Below, in pieces: positions 25,063 to 33,404 of a DNA stretch of 64,000 nucleotides. Position numbers and translations under genes: made by a program. The stretch is from G963668185 sp965237445 (lineage in GTDB: Bacteria > Chloroflexota > Dehalococcoidia > Lucifugimonadales > G963668185): assembly GCA_965237445.1 (NCBI GenBank), contig OZ250142.1, positions 1,736,001 through 1,800,000 of the forward strand, in the 5' to 3' direction. Positions within the stretch are counted from its first letter, which is position 1. Each line of letters begins with the position of its first letter. The notes below the pieces were generated by a model that was not told the DNA's origin, did no database searches, and saw only the letters and a list, made by a program, of their open reading frames with translations.

Positions 25063-25260
25063 CTACGGCAGGCTTGCTCCAAGCTGGACCTGGAGTAAGT
25101 GCCGAGACAATAGTCCTTCGCTGTCAGACAGACGAATGATGGCACTCGGACGGGCGAGCAACAGGGCACAAGAGAGAGCTCTTCCGGGACTCGCTAGATC
25201 GGCAGCGCCCTGACTTGGACGCGGCGAGTGCCCACGCCCGCTATGCTAGCTGCGCGCGCC

Positions 25261-25788
25261 TTACGTCGTTGCCACCTCGTTGAGTCGCCCGGTGCCGCAG
25301 TCGTAGATGAAGCCACGGACGCTGTCCTTCCGTGGAACAAACAGACTGGCATGGATGCGGGCCATGGACTGGCGCACGTCCTGCTCCAGGTCTGCGAAAG
25401 CCTCCAGCGCGAACGGCGGCCTGACGCCGGTGTCAGCCTCGATCGCGTTCTTGACCTCGTCGTCGCGAAACGTCTGCATGCCGCAGTCTGTGTGGTGGAT
25501 CAGGACAATCTCTTGCGTGTTCAGGAGCCTCTGGGAGATCACCAGCGATCTAATCGCATCGTCGCTGACGACTCCGCCCGCGTTCCGTATTACATGCGCG
25601 TCCCCCGGTTCCAGCCCCAGGATCATGTAAACGTCAAGACGAGCGTCCATGCAGGCCACGACCGCAAGTCGGCGCGCCGGAGGACCGTGCAGGTTACCCA
25701 CATCGAAGCTCTCCGCATAGCGGGCGTTGTTCTCGAGAAGCTTGTAGGTCTCAGACACTGCGGTCTCCTTGCTGATTTCGCGTTTCAC
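25261..25788 (-). CDS. beta-class carbonic anhydrase-like protein
   Basis: 175 aa. Zinc and active-site motifs CMDARLD (Cys, Asp-Arg dyad) near 46-52 and HHTDCG (His, Cys) near 98-103, with IRNAGG between. Short, like the Rv1284/type II beta-CA group. Interconverts CO2 and bicarbonate by family. The start ATG at 25788 follows GCAAGGAG. Confidence 0.88.
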   Translation of the reverse strand: MKREISKETAVSETYKLLENNARYAESFDVGNLHGPPARRLAVVACMDARLDVYMILGLEPGDAHVIRNAGGVVSDDAIRSLVISQRLLNTQEIVLIHHTDCGMQTFRDDEVKNAIEADTGVRPPFALEAFADLEQDVRQSMARIHASLFVPRKDSVRGFIYDCGTGRLNEVATT

Positions 25789-25813
25789 AATGGTCCTAAT
25801 AGCGTCCGACTGC

Positions 25814-26953
25814 CTACTGGTCCACCACAGAGCCGTCCACGTTGAGCCGCGTATGTACGAGACGCGGCGTCGGCGGATGCCGTTCCGCCGCTCCCTCGGC
25901 TAGCTCCACGCCGATGCCTGGCGCATCCGGCACGATCAGGAACCCGTCCTCGCACGTCAGCGCCGACTTCACGATCTCGCTCTTTGGCGGCTCGTGCTCC
26001 CCTGTTGGCAACTCTTGGATCGCGAAGTTCGGGATGCACGCCGCAAGCTGCACGCACGCCGCCGTGCTTACCGGGCTCAGTGGGTTGTGCGGCACCACGC
26101 CAACGTAGTGAGCCTCCGCCAGCGCCGCGATCTTCTTCGCGTGGCTGATGCCACCTACCAGGCAAACGTCCGGCCGCACGTACTGCACCGCGGCCCGCTT
26201 GAGCAGCATCTCGAACTCGTGGATTGAGTGCAGCCGCTCCCCTGTCGCTATCGGGATCGAGATGTTGTTCGCCACAAGCTCCATCGCGTCGAAGTTGTCC
26301 GGCAGGATCGGGTCCTCGTAGAAAAACGGGTGAAACTCCTCGATACCTCGCGCCAGTACGATTGCCTCCGCCGGGCTCAATCGCCGGTGGATCTCGATGC
26401 ACAGGTCAACGTCGTTCCCCACGGCGTCCCGATAAGCGCCCACCGTCTCGATCGCATCCCTGATCTTGTCCGCGTGGGTCTTGAAGAACGGCACGTCCGG
26501 GTCCTCGTCCAGGAACGGCGTCAGGTGCCCAACCGCCGTGAAGCCCTGCGACTTCGCGTCCTTTACGCCCTGTATCAGCTTTTCCTTAGTGTCCCCGAAC
26601 ACATGGTAGTAGACGCGCGCCTTGTCCCGCGTCTTCCCACCCAGGAGCTGGTACACGGGCACCCCGAAGTGCTTCCCCGCGATGTCCCACAGCGCGATGT
26701 CTATGGCGCTGATCGCGCCCATGATCGCCGCTCCCCGGAAGTGGCTGAACCTCGCCATGTACTGCCAGTGGTGCTCGATCCTCAGCGGGTCCTGTCCCAC
26801 CAGGTACACACCGAGCTTCTCAATCGCCGCCTTCGAAGCTTCGAGGAAGCCCCACGCGCCCGACTCCCCCAGCCCAATAATGCCTGCGTCCGTGTGTACC
26901 TGCGCTAGCAAGTATCGGTCGACTGGTATGGCCTCAACAGCAGTTATCTTCAT
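25814..26953 (-). CDS. mandelate racemase/muconate lactonizing enzyme-family dehydratase
   Basis: 379 aa enolase-superfamily enzyme: capping domain then TIM barrel. Metal ligands are seen in DLCIEIHRRL (Asp/Glu plus His), YEDP and ATGERL; the catalytic His is in GVVPHNP. These features match the D-galactonate dehydratase / D-mannonate dehydratase side of the MR subgroup, i.e. acid-sugar dehydration. ATG at 26953. Confidence 0.85.
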   Translation of the reverse strand: MKITAVEAIPVDRYLLAQVHTDAGIIGLGESGAWGFLEASKAAIEKLGVYLVGQDPLRIEHHWQYMARFSHFRGAAIMGAISAIDIALWDIAGKHFGVPVYQLLGGKTRDKARVYYHVFGDTKEKLIQGVKDAKSQGFTAVGHLTPFLDEDPDVPFFKTHADKIRDAIETVGAYRDAVGNDVDLCIEIHRRLSPAEAIVLARGIEEFHPFFYEDPILPDNFDAMELVANNISIPIATGERLHSIHEFEMLLKRAAVQYVRPDVCLVGGISHAKKIAALAEAHYVGVVPHNPLSPVSTAACVQLAACIPNFAIQELPTGEHEPPKSEIVKSALTCEDGFLIVPDAPGIGVELAEGAAERHPPTPRLVHTRLNVDGSVVDQ

Positions 26954-26995
26954 CGTGGAAACCTACCCCATTATTTCGTCTTCTCTGAACTCAGT

Positions 26996-27376
26996 TCACG
27001 TGTCAAACACGGGGAGCGGCAGAGGGAACACTTCGTCCAGATAGTTCAGCCTGAACGAGATGCCTTCGCTGTCCAGGACGTTCCTGATCGAGATGGAGAG
27101 ACCTGAAGGCTCGATGCAGTCGTTGCACTTGGTTGGTAGCCCTTGCGAGGCCCACGGATCAATGGGATGGATCGTGACTTCCGTGACGTCGCCATGCTTT
27201 TCAACGCGGTAGTCTGCAGCAGAGACCTCCCACTCGTTCAACGCATAACCCCCTTCGGCATACTGTGCCCATACCATCACTCCGCCGAAGAAGTCGATGA
27301 CCACACCCTTCCGGGGACTCGAGTTCACCGAAGGTTCGAACTGCCGGAACGAACGGTCCTCCAACGCAGCCTTCAC
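26996..27376 (-). CDS. hypothetical protein, 126 aa
   Basis: Not recognised. No membrane segment or signal; mixed alpha/beta composition with one C-x2-C-like pair (TKCNDC). GTG start overlaps the stop of a broken antitoxin-like N-terminus (27373-27444), so its first ~20 residues (KAALEDRSFRQ) may descend from that antitoxin in another frame. Real but low-certainty gene. Confidence 0.5.
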   Translation of the reverse strand: MKAALEDRSFRQFEPSVNSSPRKGVVIDFFGGVMVWAQYAEGGYALNEWEVSAADYRVEKHGDVTEVTIHPIDPWASQGLPTKCNDCIEPSGLSISIRNVLDSEGISFRLNYLDEVFPLPLPVFDT

Positions 27377-27444
27377 CCGCTCCTCTTGGCATGCAGCTTG
27401 GCTCGGTTCAGCAGTTCGTCATGGATATCTATGGTTGTCTTCAT
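27373..27444 (-). pseudogene. VapB-type antitoxin N-terminus, frameshifted
   Basis: MKTTIDIHDELLNRAKLHAK then TGA. This is the standard DNA-binding start of VapB/DUF2191 antitoxins, which are normally 65-80 aa. The continuation appears shifted into the next frame (KAALEDR). No PIN toxin follows. Confidence 0.55.
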
Positions 27445-27514
27445 GACACCCACACTGCCCATATCAATGAATATGTGCAGCCCATATGTAAGAGCCCAAT
27501 GCTACCCTTCGCCC

Positions 27515-28261
27515 TCACCCCAGCACCCGCGACACCTCTTGCCCAAGCACCAGCCCGCCAGTCACAAACACAACGCCCACCACGACCCTCCTGAACAGCG
27601 CCTCGTTCATACCTCTAGTTAGCAGATTGGACACCGCGAAACCTGCCACCACCGCAGGCACTGCGGCTCCTATCAGCGCCAGCCGCTCTACAGTGTAGAG
27701 TCCTACTACAGCATATCCAGCAGCAGCCACAGTACCTACGACGAAGAAGAAGACCGAAGCCGCGCATCTGACCTCGTCCCTCAAACCGCCCCGGGCCAGT
27801 AGCGTCAGCGCGATCAATGGCCCTCCAACTCCCGTAGCGTTGATGAACGTGCTGCCCACGAACCCCGCGCCGAGCACGGTCCACCTGCCTCCAGACGCCG
27901 GCGCCCTTATGTTGAGCGCCACCGCGGCCGCCAACGCGAGGATCAGCACAGAGATCGTAATCCTCAGCACGGACGCGCTCGCCAGTGCCAGCACCAGCAC
28001 GCCGCCCGGCACGCCTGCGAGCCCCGCAGCGATCATAGGGGCCAGCTCCCGGCGATTCAGGCTACCTCTCGTGTGCCAGGCCAGCCACGCGAACACGACC
28101 AAACCTGACGTGTTCACGATAAGCACGCTGGTCTGAGGCTCGAAAAGTAGGAGAAGAAGCGGGGAGCCCGATATCCCTATGCCGAATCCCACCGTGCTGT
28201 AGATCGTGGACGCAGCCACCATCACCGCGGCTGCATAAGCCACTTCCGCGCCGGTCGGCAT
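27515..28261 (-). CDS. TauE/SafE-family sulfite/organic anion exporter-like membrane protein
   Basis: About 248 aa from ATG 28261, with seven to eight hydrophobic helices and the duplicated TauE/SafE (DUF81) pattern: FGIGISGSPLLLLLFEP near the start and GSTFINATGVGGPLIAL in the second half. The open frame extends 34 codons further upstream, but those are polar and atypical; TAAGGAG lies 14 bases before 28261. The exported substrate is unknown. Confidence 0.85.
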   Translation of the reverse strand: MPTGAEVAYAAAVMVAASTIYSTVGFGIGISGSPLLLLLFEPQTSVLIVNTSGLVVFAWLAWHTRGSLNRRELAPMIAAGLAGVPGGVLVLALASASVLRITISVLILALAAAVALNIRAPASGGRWTVLGAGFVGSTFINATGVGGPLIALTLLARGGLRDEVRCAASVFFFVVGTVAAAGYAVVGLYTVERLALIGAAVPAVVAGFAVSNLLTRGMNEALFRRVVVGVVFVTGGLVLGQEVSRVLG

Positions 28262-28363
28262 ACGCTGGCTCAGACTCCTTAAGAGGATCGGTTCCGAGGC
28301 GCGGAGTATACTACGCTCGTTCACGCCTACCCTGTCAAGTTGTAAAGTCTGCCGCAGTCTCAC

Positions 28364-28599
28364 TCAGTCTGCACACGCATCCTTGTACGAAGCCACTCAC
28401 AACCCGCCGTTATACCGGCGTAGGCAGGAATCCAGGAGTAGGAAGGGGCAACAGCAATCCGCTCCCAACGCCAATGCCATGCCAGGGCACCCTCCCTAGA
28501 CCGACTTCGCGCACCGCGTCTGCCTCCAGTGTGTCGATTGCCGCCCCAGTACGTAGAATAGTTGCCAAGACCTCGTGAACCCGAAGGAGCGCCCCGCCC
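28364..28599. repeat. intergenic with one common dispersed repeat
   Basis: Positions ~28410-28437 hold TATACCGGCGTAGGCAGGAA, a repeat type widespread in bacterial genomes (translates as IPAYAGI). No gene is supported in this gap. Confidence 0.5.
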
Positions 28600-28980
28600 A
28601 TGTGCATCGTCAATCACAGTGAAGTACCAGAAAGCCCATGGCGGCCCAACTACCGCATGTGGCACCTCGTAGGTCCAGACCAGAAGGTATCCGTGACCAT
28701 GGACTACAGCCGGGTCGGCGCAGGCGCTGGCCCGCCTCTCCACGTCCACGAAGATGATGAGCTGATTACGGTACTCGAAGGCGAACTCGAGGTGAGGGTA
28801 GGGGACGACGTGCTTCAGGCAGGCCCGGACAGCACGATCGTCGTCCCAAAGGGGACCGTCCACGGTTTCACCAGTGTCTCCGAGGAAGACTCCCGGCTCA
28901 TCGTTTACTTCCCCGTCCCGGACCCGTTCGCTCGCACCACCTATGTCGAGGGAGGCCCTGCCGCTACCACCAAGTCCTAA
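28600..28980 (+). CDS. cupin-domain protein, 126 aa
   Basis: Single conserved beta-barrel cupin. Metal-binding motif 1 PPLHVHEDDELITVLEGELEV (two His, Glu) near 46-65 and motif 2 PKGTVHGF near 83-90. ATG at 28600 after GAAGGAG. Enzyme or sensor role unknown. Confidence 0.88.
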   Translation: MCIVNHSEVPESPWRPNYRMWHLVGPDQKVSVTMDYSRVGAGAGPPLHVHEDDELITVLEGELEVRVGDDVLQAGPDSTIVVPKGTVHGFTSVSEEDSRLIVYFPVPDPFARTTYVEGGPAATTKS

Positions 28981-29003
28981 CCCTGTGGCTGCAGCCCCAC
29001 CGG

Positions 29004-31400
29004 CTACCTGAAGCCTGGCACATACTCCTCAGGCGTCACCGTCGTGACGATGTCGCCCGAGTAAAGGTCGTCGATCTCCGCCTCTTCGTACCCAGCCTCG
29101 CCCAACACCTCACGTGTGTGCTCGCCCAGCAGCGGCGTGGGCCGCCCGTCTATGGGCCTCGTGTTCGCGAAACGTATGAGCTGGGCTGAGTACCATGTGC
29201 GACCCCATATGACATGGTTGTGCTCCACAAACTGCCCGTTTGCCTTCGTGTGTTCGTCTTCGAAGTACCCGGGAATCTGCTCCACCGACACCGGTGAGCA
29301 CCCGATTCTCGACCGCCCCAGTCGGTCCAGCGATTCCTCGGCTGACATGCCAGCGAACACCTTGGCTAGCTCCTCTGCGAGAGCCTTCTCGTTTGCCTCT
29401 CGCGATGCTGAATCCACGAATCGGCGGTCTTCCGCTAGCCTTGAGACGCCGAGCGACTCGCACAACGGCTCCCACGTGTCTTCATCCTCCGCCACTAGGT
29501 AGATCCAGCCGTCGGAGGTCTCGTAGAAGCGGTGAAGCGCGCTGAGTCCATAGTGCCCCGCGTCGGCCTCTCTCTTGGGTGACTTGCCCTCATACTTGAG
29601 GAAGCGGTCGCCGTTCACCACCGCGCCCGCGTTCAGCAGGTTCGTGTCCGAACGCTGGCAGACTCCCTCTCGCTCCCGTACGAACAGCGCCAGGATCGCC
29701 CCCAGCGCTGCCATCCCTCCCGCCGTGTAGTCGGTCGGCGCCTGCCACGCGAGGAATATCGGCGGATTGTCGCGGCCGCCCTGGTTCCGCTGAAGTCCGG
29801 TCAGCGCTTGCGCCAGCGGGTCGAGTCCGGGCCTGTGATCGTAGGGCCCGTCGGGGCCGAACGCCGTTACGTACGACTCCACTAGCTTCGGGTTCCGCTC
29901 TCCCATGCCCTGCCGGTCTACACCCATGCGGCGGATCGTTCCGGGCCGTGTGTTCGCAACCACAGCGTCCACGGTCTCTGCGATGCGCTGCGCCGCCTGC
30001 CGCCCCTCCGGGCTGCTCGCGTTCATCCCGATGCTTCTCTTATTGGCGTTGCCGGCCACGAAGAAGCGATGCTCACCCGCCCTGGATATCTCGCCGGCAA
30101 GCGGCTCCATCTTGATCACGTTCGCCCCGAGCGAGGCTAGGTACATCCCTATCACCGGCCCCGCGATCACGTTGGAAACTTCTAGCACTCGAACGCCGTC
30201 CAATGGCGGCGCCATCTCGGCCACGGACTCTATTGGCGTGGGTAACACATCCGGCTCCTGCGCCAACTCGGCAAGAATCGAGTCCGTGTCCTCACCGGGC
30301 TTGCGTGCAGCGCAACGTATACGGCCGGGCCTTTCGGAAAGTTTTATCGGAAGCCCCATCTGATCGATCTCGCCCACTTCCGGGTCTGGGAGCCGCACCA
30401 CCATCCCATTGTGCAGCACTTGCGGGTCCTGCATCCCCTCTTCCACCGTTCGCGCCCGCATGAATGGAACGTCCGCCTCCTCGAAGATCATCTCCCACTC
30501 GTGTGCGGGCCGTGTCTCCATCGTGGCCGACACTAGGTTGGCCATTTCGCGCCGGGCCTCTTCGTCCCTCGGAACGAACCTTCTGGGGTCGTCCGTCGCC
30601 CCCGGAAACTGGTCGTAAATGCCCATAACCGCAGCCGCGATCTCCGCGAATCCGGTGTGTATGCAGGCGATCTGGAGGTACTCTCCGTCCTGGCACCGGA
30701 ACACGCTGTAGAACGGGGGACCGCCCGAAGGCACGCCCCTGTACGGTGACATTTGCTTGTTCTCTGATCGGAATTGGCTGGCCGGGATCAGCGCTCCGGC
30801 CAGAAGGGATGTCTCCATTGAACGCCCTGCGCCCGACTTCTGGCGTGCGAGCAGTGAGGCCGAAATGCCCTGTGCCGCCATCAGCGCGGAGTTGATGCCG
30901 GGTATCGGATGCGTTACATAGGACGGGCCGGGCCTGAAAGTCGGCGCCGCGCCTGAAATCCCGGCGCGCGCCATCACCAACTGCTCGTCCGGGTCACAGT
31001 CCTTAAGGGGACCCCGCTTCCCATAGCCTGTGATCGAGCAGTGGATCACTCCGGAGTTGATCGACCGTAGCCTCTCGAACTCGACAAGCCGCTGGTAAGC
31101 GGAGCTTGGCCTGAACGTCTCCAGGATAACGTCCGCCTTGCGGACCAGCTTGTCGAAGACAGCTAGCTCTGGTGATCCGCCGCCGTCGAGCCCTTGAAGC
31201 GCCTCTGCGAGAGCGAGAGCGAGGCTTTCCTTTCCGCGGTTCCAGATGCGGTAGCCTTCAGGCCTCGGGTGCTCAGGCTCGGAGGAATTTTCTACACGGA
31301 TCACCCTCGCGCCGTTGTCGCACAGAAACATCGCGGCAAGCGAGCCCGCCATGCCGCGCGAGAGGTCCACTACCGTTATGCCGTCAAGCGCACTGGGCAT
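29004..31400 (-). CDS. CaiB/BaiF CoA-transferase family protein, two-domain fusion, 798 aa
   Basis: Two class III CoA-transferase domains in tandem. The first starts LDGITVVDLSRGMAGSLAAM (residue 5) and ends near 375; the second starts PLDGVRVLEVSNVIAGPVIG (~396) and runs to the end. The second domain has the Asp context RPGLDPLAQALTG; in the first the matching region is DCDPDEQLVMARAG. Ordinary members are ~400 aa dimers, so this is a covalent dimer. It moves CoA between organic acids. ATG at 31400. Confidence 0.88.
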   Translation of the reverse strand: MPSALDGITVVDLSRGMAGSLAAMFLCDNGARVIRVENSSEPEHPRPEGYRIWNRGKESLALALAEALQGLDGGGSPELAVFDKLVRKADVILETFRPSSAYQRLVEFERLRSINSGVIHCSITGYGKRGPLKDCDPDEQLVMARAGISGAAPTFRPGPSYVTHPIPGINSALMAAQGISASLLARQKSGAGRSMETSLLAGALIPASQFRSENKQMSPYRGVPSGGPPFYSVFRCQDGEYLQIACIHTGFAEIAAAVMGIYDQFPGATDDPRRFVPRDEEARREMANLVSATMETRPAHEWEMIFEEADVPFMRARTVEEGMQDPQVLHNGMVVRLPDPEVGEIDQMGLPIKLSERPGRIRCAARKPGEDTDSILAELAQEPDVLPTPIESVAEMAPPLDGVRVLEVSNVIAGPVIGMYLASLGANVIKMEPLAGEISRAGEHRFFVAGNANKRSIGMNASSPEGRQAAQRIAETVDAVVANTRPGTIRRMGVDRQGMGERNPKLVESYVTAFGPDGPYDHRPGLDPLAQALTGLQRNQGGRDNPPIFLAWQAPTDYTAGGMAALGAILALFVREREGVCQRSDTNLLNAGAVVNGDRFLKYEGKSPKREADAGHYGLSALHRFYETSDGWIYLVAEDEDTWEPLCESLGVSRLAEDRRFVDSASREANEKALAEELAKVFAGMSAEESLDRLGRSRIGCSPVSVEQIPGYFEDEHTKANGQFVEHNHVIWGRTWYSAQLIRFANTRPIDGRPTPLLGEHTREVLGEAGYEEAEIDDLYSGDIVTTVTPEEYVPGFR

Positions 31401-31837
31401 TCAGAGTCTTGAGTTTTCAGTCTTCCATTGAGCAGTGGATGTCACGACCGATCGCACATTCGTGCTCCCTGTCAATCGGGTTCGAAGGTATGATGCGGCC
31501 GCCTACCGCATCCAACAATGATGGGACCGTTCCATTACCCGGTTTCGGCGCAATCGTGCCGTCTCCCCAGATTGAGACCCATTGCCATATGTCGCCTGGC
31601 GCTAGCCAGAGCAGTCTTTTTGACTCCTTCCTCAGTCTGCTGGGGAAGGTTGGGATGGGGTCTCTAGCCGGTAGACGAGCACTGCCCAAATCTCTCCCTC
31701 GATAGGGCTGGGCTAGACGCCGCCCTGAGCGCAGCCCTATCGAGCGAGTGTGAAATCGGCGGTTGCGGAAACAGCGCTCAGTCGGTCGAAGCCTGAGAAT
31801 AGGCCGGGCTCAGCCGCAAGCTGCCGACCGCGCCCCC
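31401..31837. other. intergenic with repeats and a possible gene remnant
   Basis: Contains the dispersed palindrome (31625-31649) and a CGCCGCCCTGAGCG segment also found near 7760. On the minus strand 31431-31610 reads GDIWQWVSIWGDGTIAPKPG and onward to a stop, which looks protein-like but has no start or family. Confidence 0.4.
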
Positions 31838-32095
31838 TTACAGCCGTTGCGAGACTGCCGCCCTTAGCTCCTTGACGCGCGTCAGGTCCGGGAAATTTCC
31901 GCCCTCTTCAGCCTTGTCGTAGATCTTGTCGCCGTCCGCGTAGACTTGGAGCAAGCCGCCCCCCGCGGGTGTGACCTTGATTGCGACGTCTGCGCCGCCC
32001 TCTGCAAAGATTTCGTTGGCCATCCAGGCCATTACGCCATGATGACTTCAGGGTACGCAGTAGACTATCTCTACCTCGATCTTGCCTTCGGACAA
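31838..32095 (-). CDS. SelW/Rdx-family selenoprotein (in-frame TGA = Sec)
   Basis: 85 residues if the TGA at 32050-32048 is read as selenocysteine. TTG start at 32095 sits 6 bases after AGGAGG. The product begins MSEGKIEVEIVYCVPU, so the redox pair is C13-x-x-U16 at the place where Rdx/SelW proteins have CxxC or CxxU, and continues with the family core VAIKVTPAGGGLLQVY and EEGGNFPDLTRVKEL. Reading only from the later ATG (32032) would drop the active site. A small hairpin follows the TGA (see 32017-32031). Thioredoxin-like redox protein. Needs SelA/SelB/SelC/SelD elsewhere in the genome. Confidence 0.85.
32017..32031 (-). promoter_or_regulatory. candidate bacterial SECIS hairpin
   Basis: TGGCC-TGGAT-GGCCA starting 16 bases after the TGA, with G in the loop. 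Position and loop fit the loose bSECIS rule (a stem-loop 16-37 bases downstream of the Sec codon). Confidence 0.55.
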
Positions 32096-32235
32096 GTTCT
32101 GCCTCCTGTAATTTAGGAATTACCGTCTTTGCGGCAGCGGTGCTCTGCCCGCCGCATCGCAGGTTGGAAACTATCATAGGGTGCTATTTCTGTCAAAAGA
32201 CCGTAACTGTTCAGACTTCGTGAGACGTAAATCCG

Positions 32236-32310
32236 TTCGCCCTTGTATCTTGGAGGTGGTGGGGCGTGACAGACCGGTTCGCCCTTGGTGGTCTGACAGG
32301 GCTCTCGTGA
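32236..32310 (+). mobile_element. solo left-end remnant of an IS110-family element
   Basis: CTTGTATCTTGGAGG then GGGGCGTGACAGACCGGT repeats the left end and 5' bridge-RNA stem of the IS at 1955-3113 (reverse strand there: CTTGTATCTTGGAGGGGCGT, GGCAGATCGGT). The flank plus first bases TTCGCCCTTG (32236-32245) are repeated exactly at the left-guide position (32278-32287), just as CATCCTTG is in the complete element. No transposase follows; the rest is deleted. Confidence 0.65.
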
Positions 32311-32381
32311 GCTTGCCGAACGGCTCGCCACGTACAGGCCGAGCTGCTCATTTCTGAGCTGTAGCCGCCGCACCGTCGTCC

Positions 32382-33395
32382 TCACACGTTCGTCGCGGGC
32401 ATGCGCGGCCCCAGCTTGGCCCGCACCTCCGGATTGACCAGCGACATCGGCCACTCGCCCCGCAGGACTCGGGCTGCCTCTTGGCCCCCGTGCAGCAGGC
32501 CCCGCGCTTGGGAATGCGGCGAACTGCCCGCGCTGTGAGGAGTCGCAATGACGTTGTTCATGGATAGAAGTGGATTGTCCGCCTCAGGGGGCTCCTGCTC
32601 GAACACGTCGAGACCAGCCCCGGCTATCTCTCCGCTTTCCAGCGCCCATATCAGCGACTCTTCGTCCACAGTACCGCCGCGGCACGTGTTGATGAAATAC
32701 GCAGTCGGCTTCATTTGCCTGAACAACATCTCGCCGGCTAGGCGCCATGTGCTGTTGTTTAGTGGAACATGCATTGAGACGAAGTCAGACCGTTCCGCAA
32801 GTTCTCCAAGACTGCCCACCATCTCCACCCCATAGTCCCTCACTGCCCACGGCGGGACGTAAGGATCGTACGCAATCAGCTCCATCTTGAACCCTGATGC
32901 CCTGCGGGCAACCGCCCTTGCGATGTTGCCAAATCCCACCATGCCAATCGTCTGGCCGTACACTGTTCCTACCATGGCCTTTTCAGAGTCCGCCCTCTCC
33001 CACACTCCAGACTTTGCGACCGCGTTTATCTGAATGAGTCGGCCTGAGCACGCCAGAACCAGCATCAGGGCGTGGTTCGCTACCTCCTCGGTGCACATGT
33101 CGGGCGTGTTTACCACCATGATTCCTTGCTCAGTTGCGGCGTCGTGGTCGATCTTGTCGAATCCGTGGCTTACGCACACTATGGCCTGCGCAGTGTCTAT
33201 GCTGGCTATTGCCTCCTTCGGCAAATCGGCGGCGTAGGTAAGGATTACGTCAGAACCGGATATCGCGGCGATCGTGTCCTCGATGCTTCGGGGTCGATGC
33301 GCCACGAGATCGTAATCTAGTTCGCCAAGCCCACGCTCCACCGCCGAGATATCGGGTTCGCCCTCCGCGATCAGCGCTATCTTGTGACCCGTCAT
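32382..33395 (-). CDS. D-2-hydroxyacid dehydrogenase (NAD-dependent)
   Basis: 337 aa. Rossmann dinucleotide motif GMVGFGNIARAVA near 157-169; catalytic Arg in INTCRGGTVDEE, Glu downstream in the LDVFEQEPP region, and His in TPHSAGSS. Family of phosphoglycerate/glyoxylate/lactate dehydrogenases; substrate unknown. ATG at 33395 lies 10 bases after the stop of the class V aminotransferase gene, so the two form an operon. Confidence 0.88.
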   Translation of the reverse strand: MTGHKIALIAEGEPDISAVERGLGELDYDLVAHRPRSIEDTIAAISGSDVILTYAADLPKEAIASIDTAQAIVCVSHGFDKIDHDAATEQGIMVVNTPDMCTEEVANHALMLVLACSGRLIQINAVAKSGVWERADSEKAMVGTVYGQTIGMVGFGNIARAVARRASGFKMELIAYDPYVPPWAVRDYGVEMVGSLGELAERSDFVSMHVPLNNSTWRLAGEMLFRQMKPTAYFINTCRGGTVDEESLIWALESGEIAGAGLDVFEQEPPEADNPLLSMNNVIATPHSAGSSPHSQARGLLHGGQEAARVLRGEWPMSLVNPEVRAKLGPRMPATNV

Positions 33396-33404
33396 GACGC
33401 CTCC

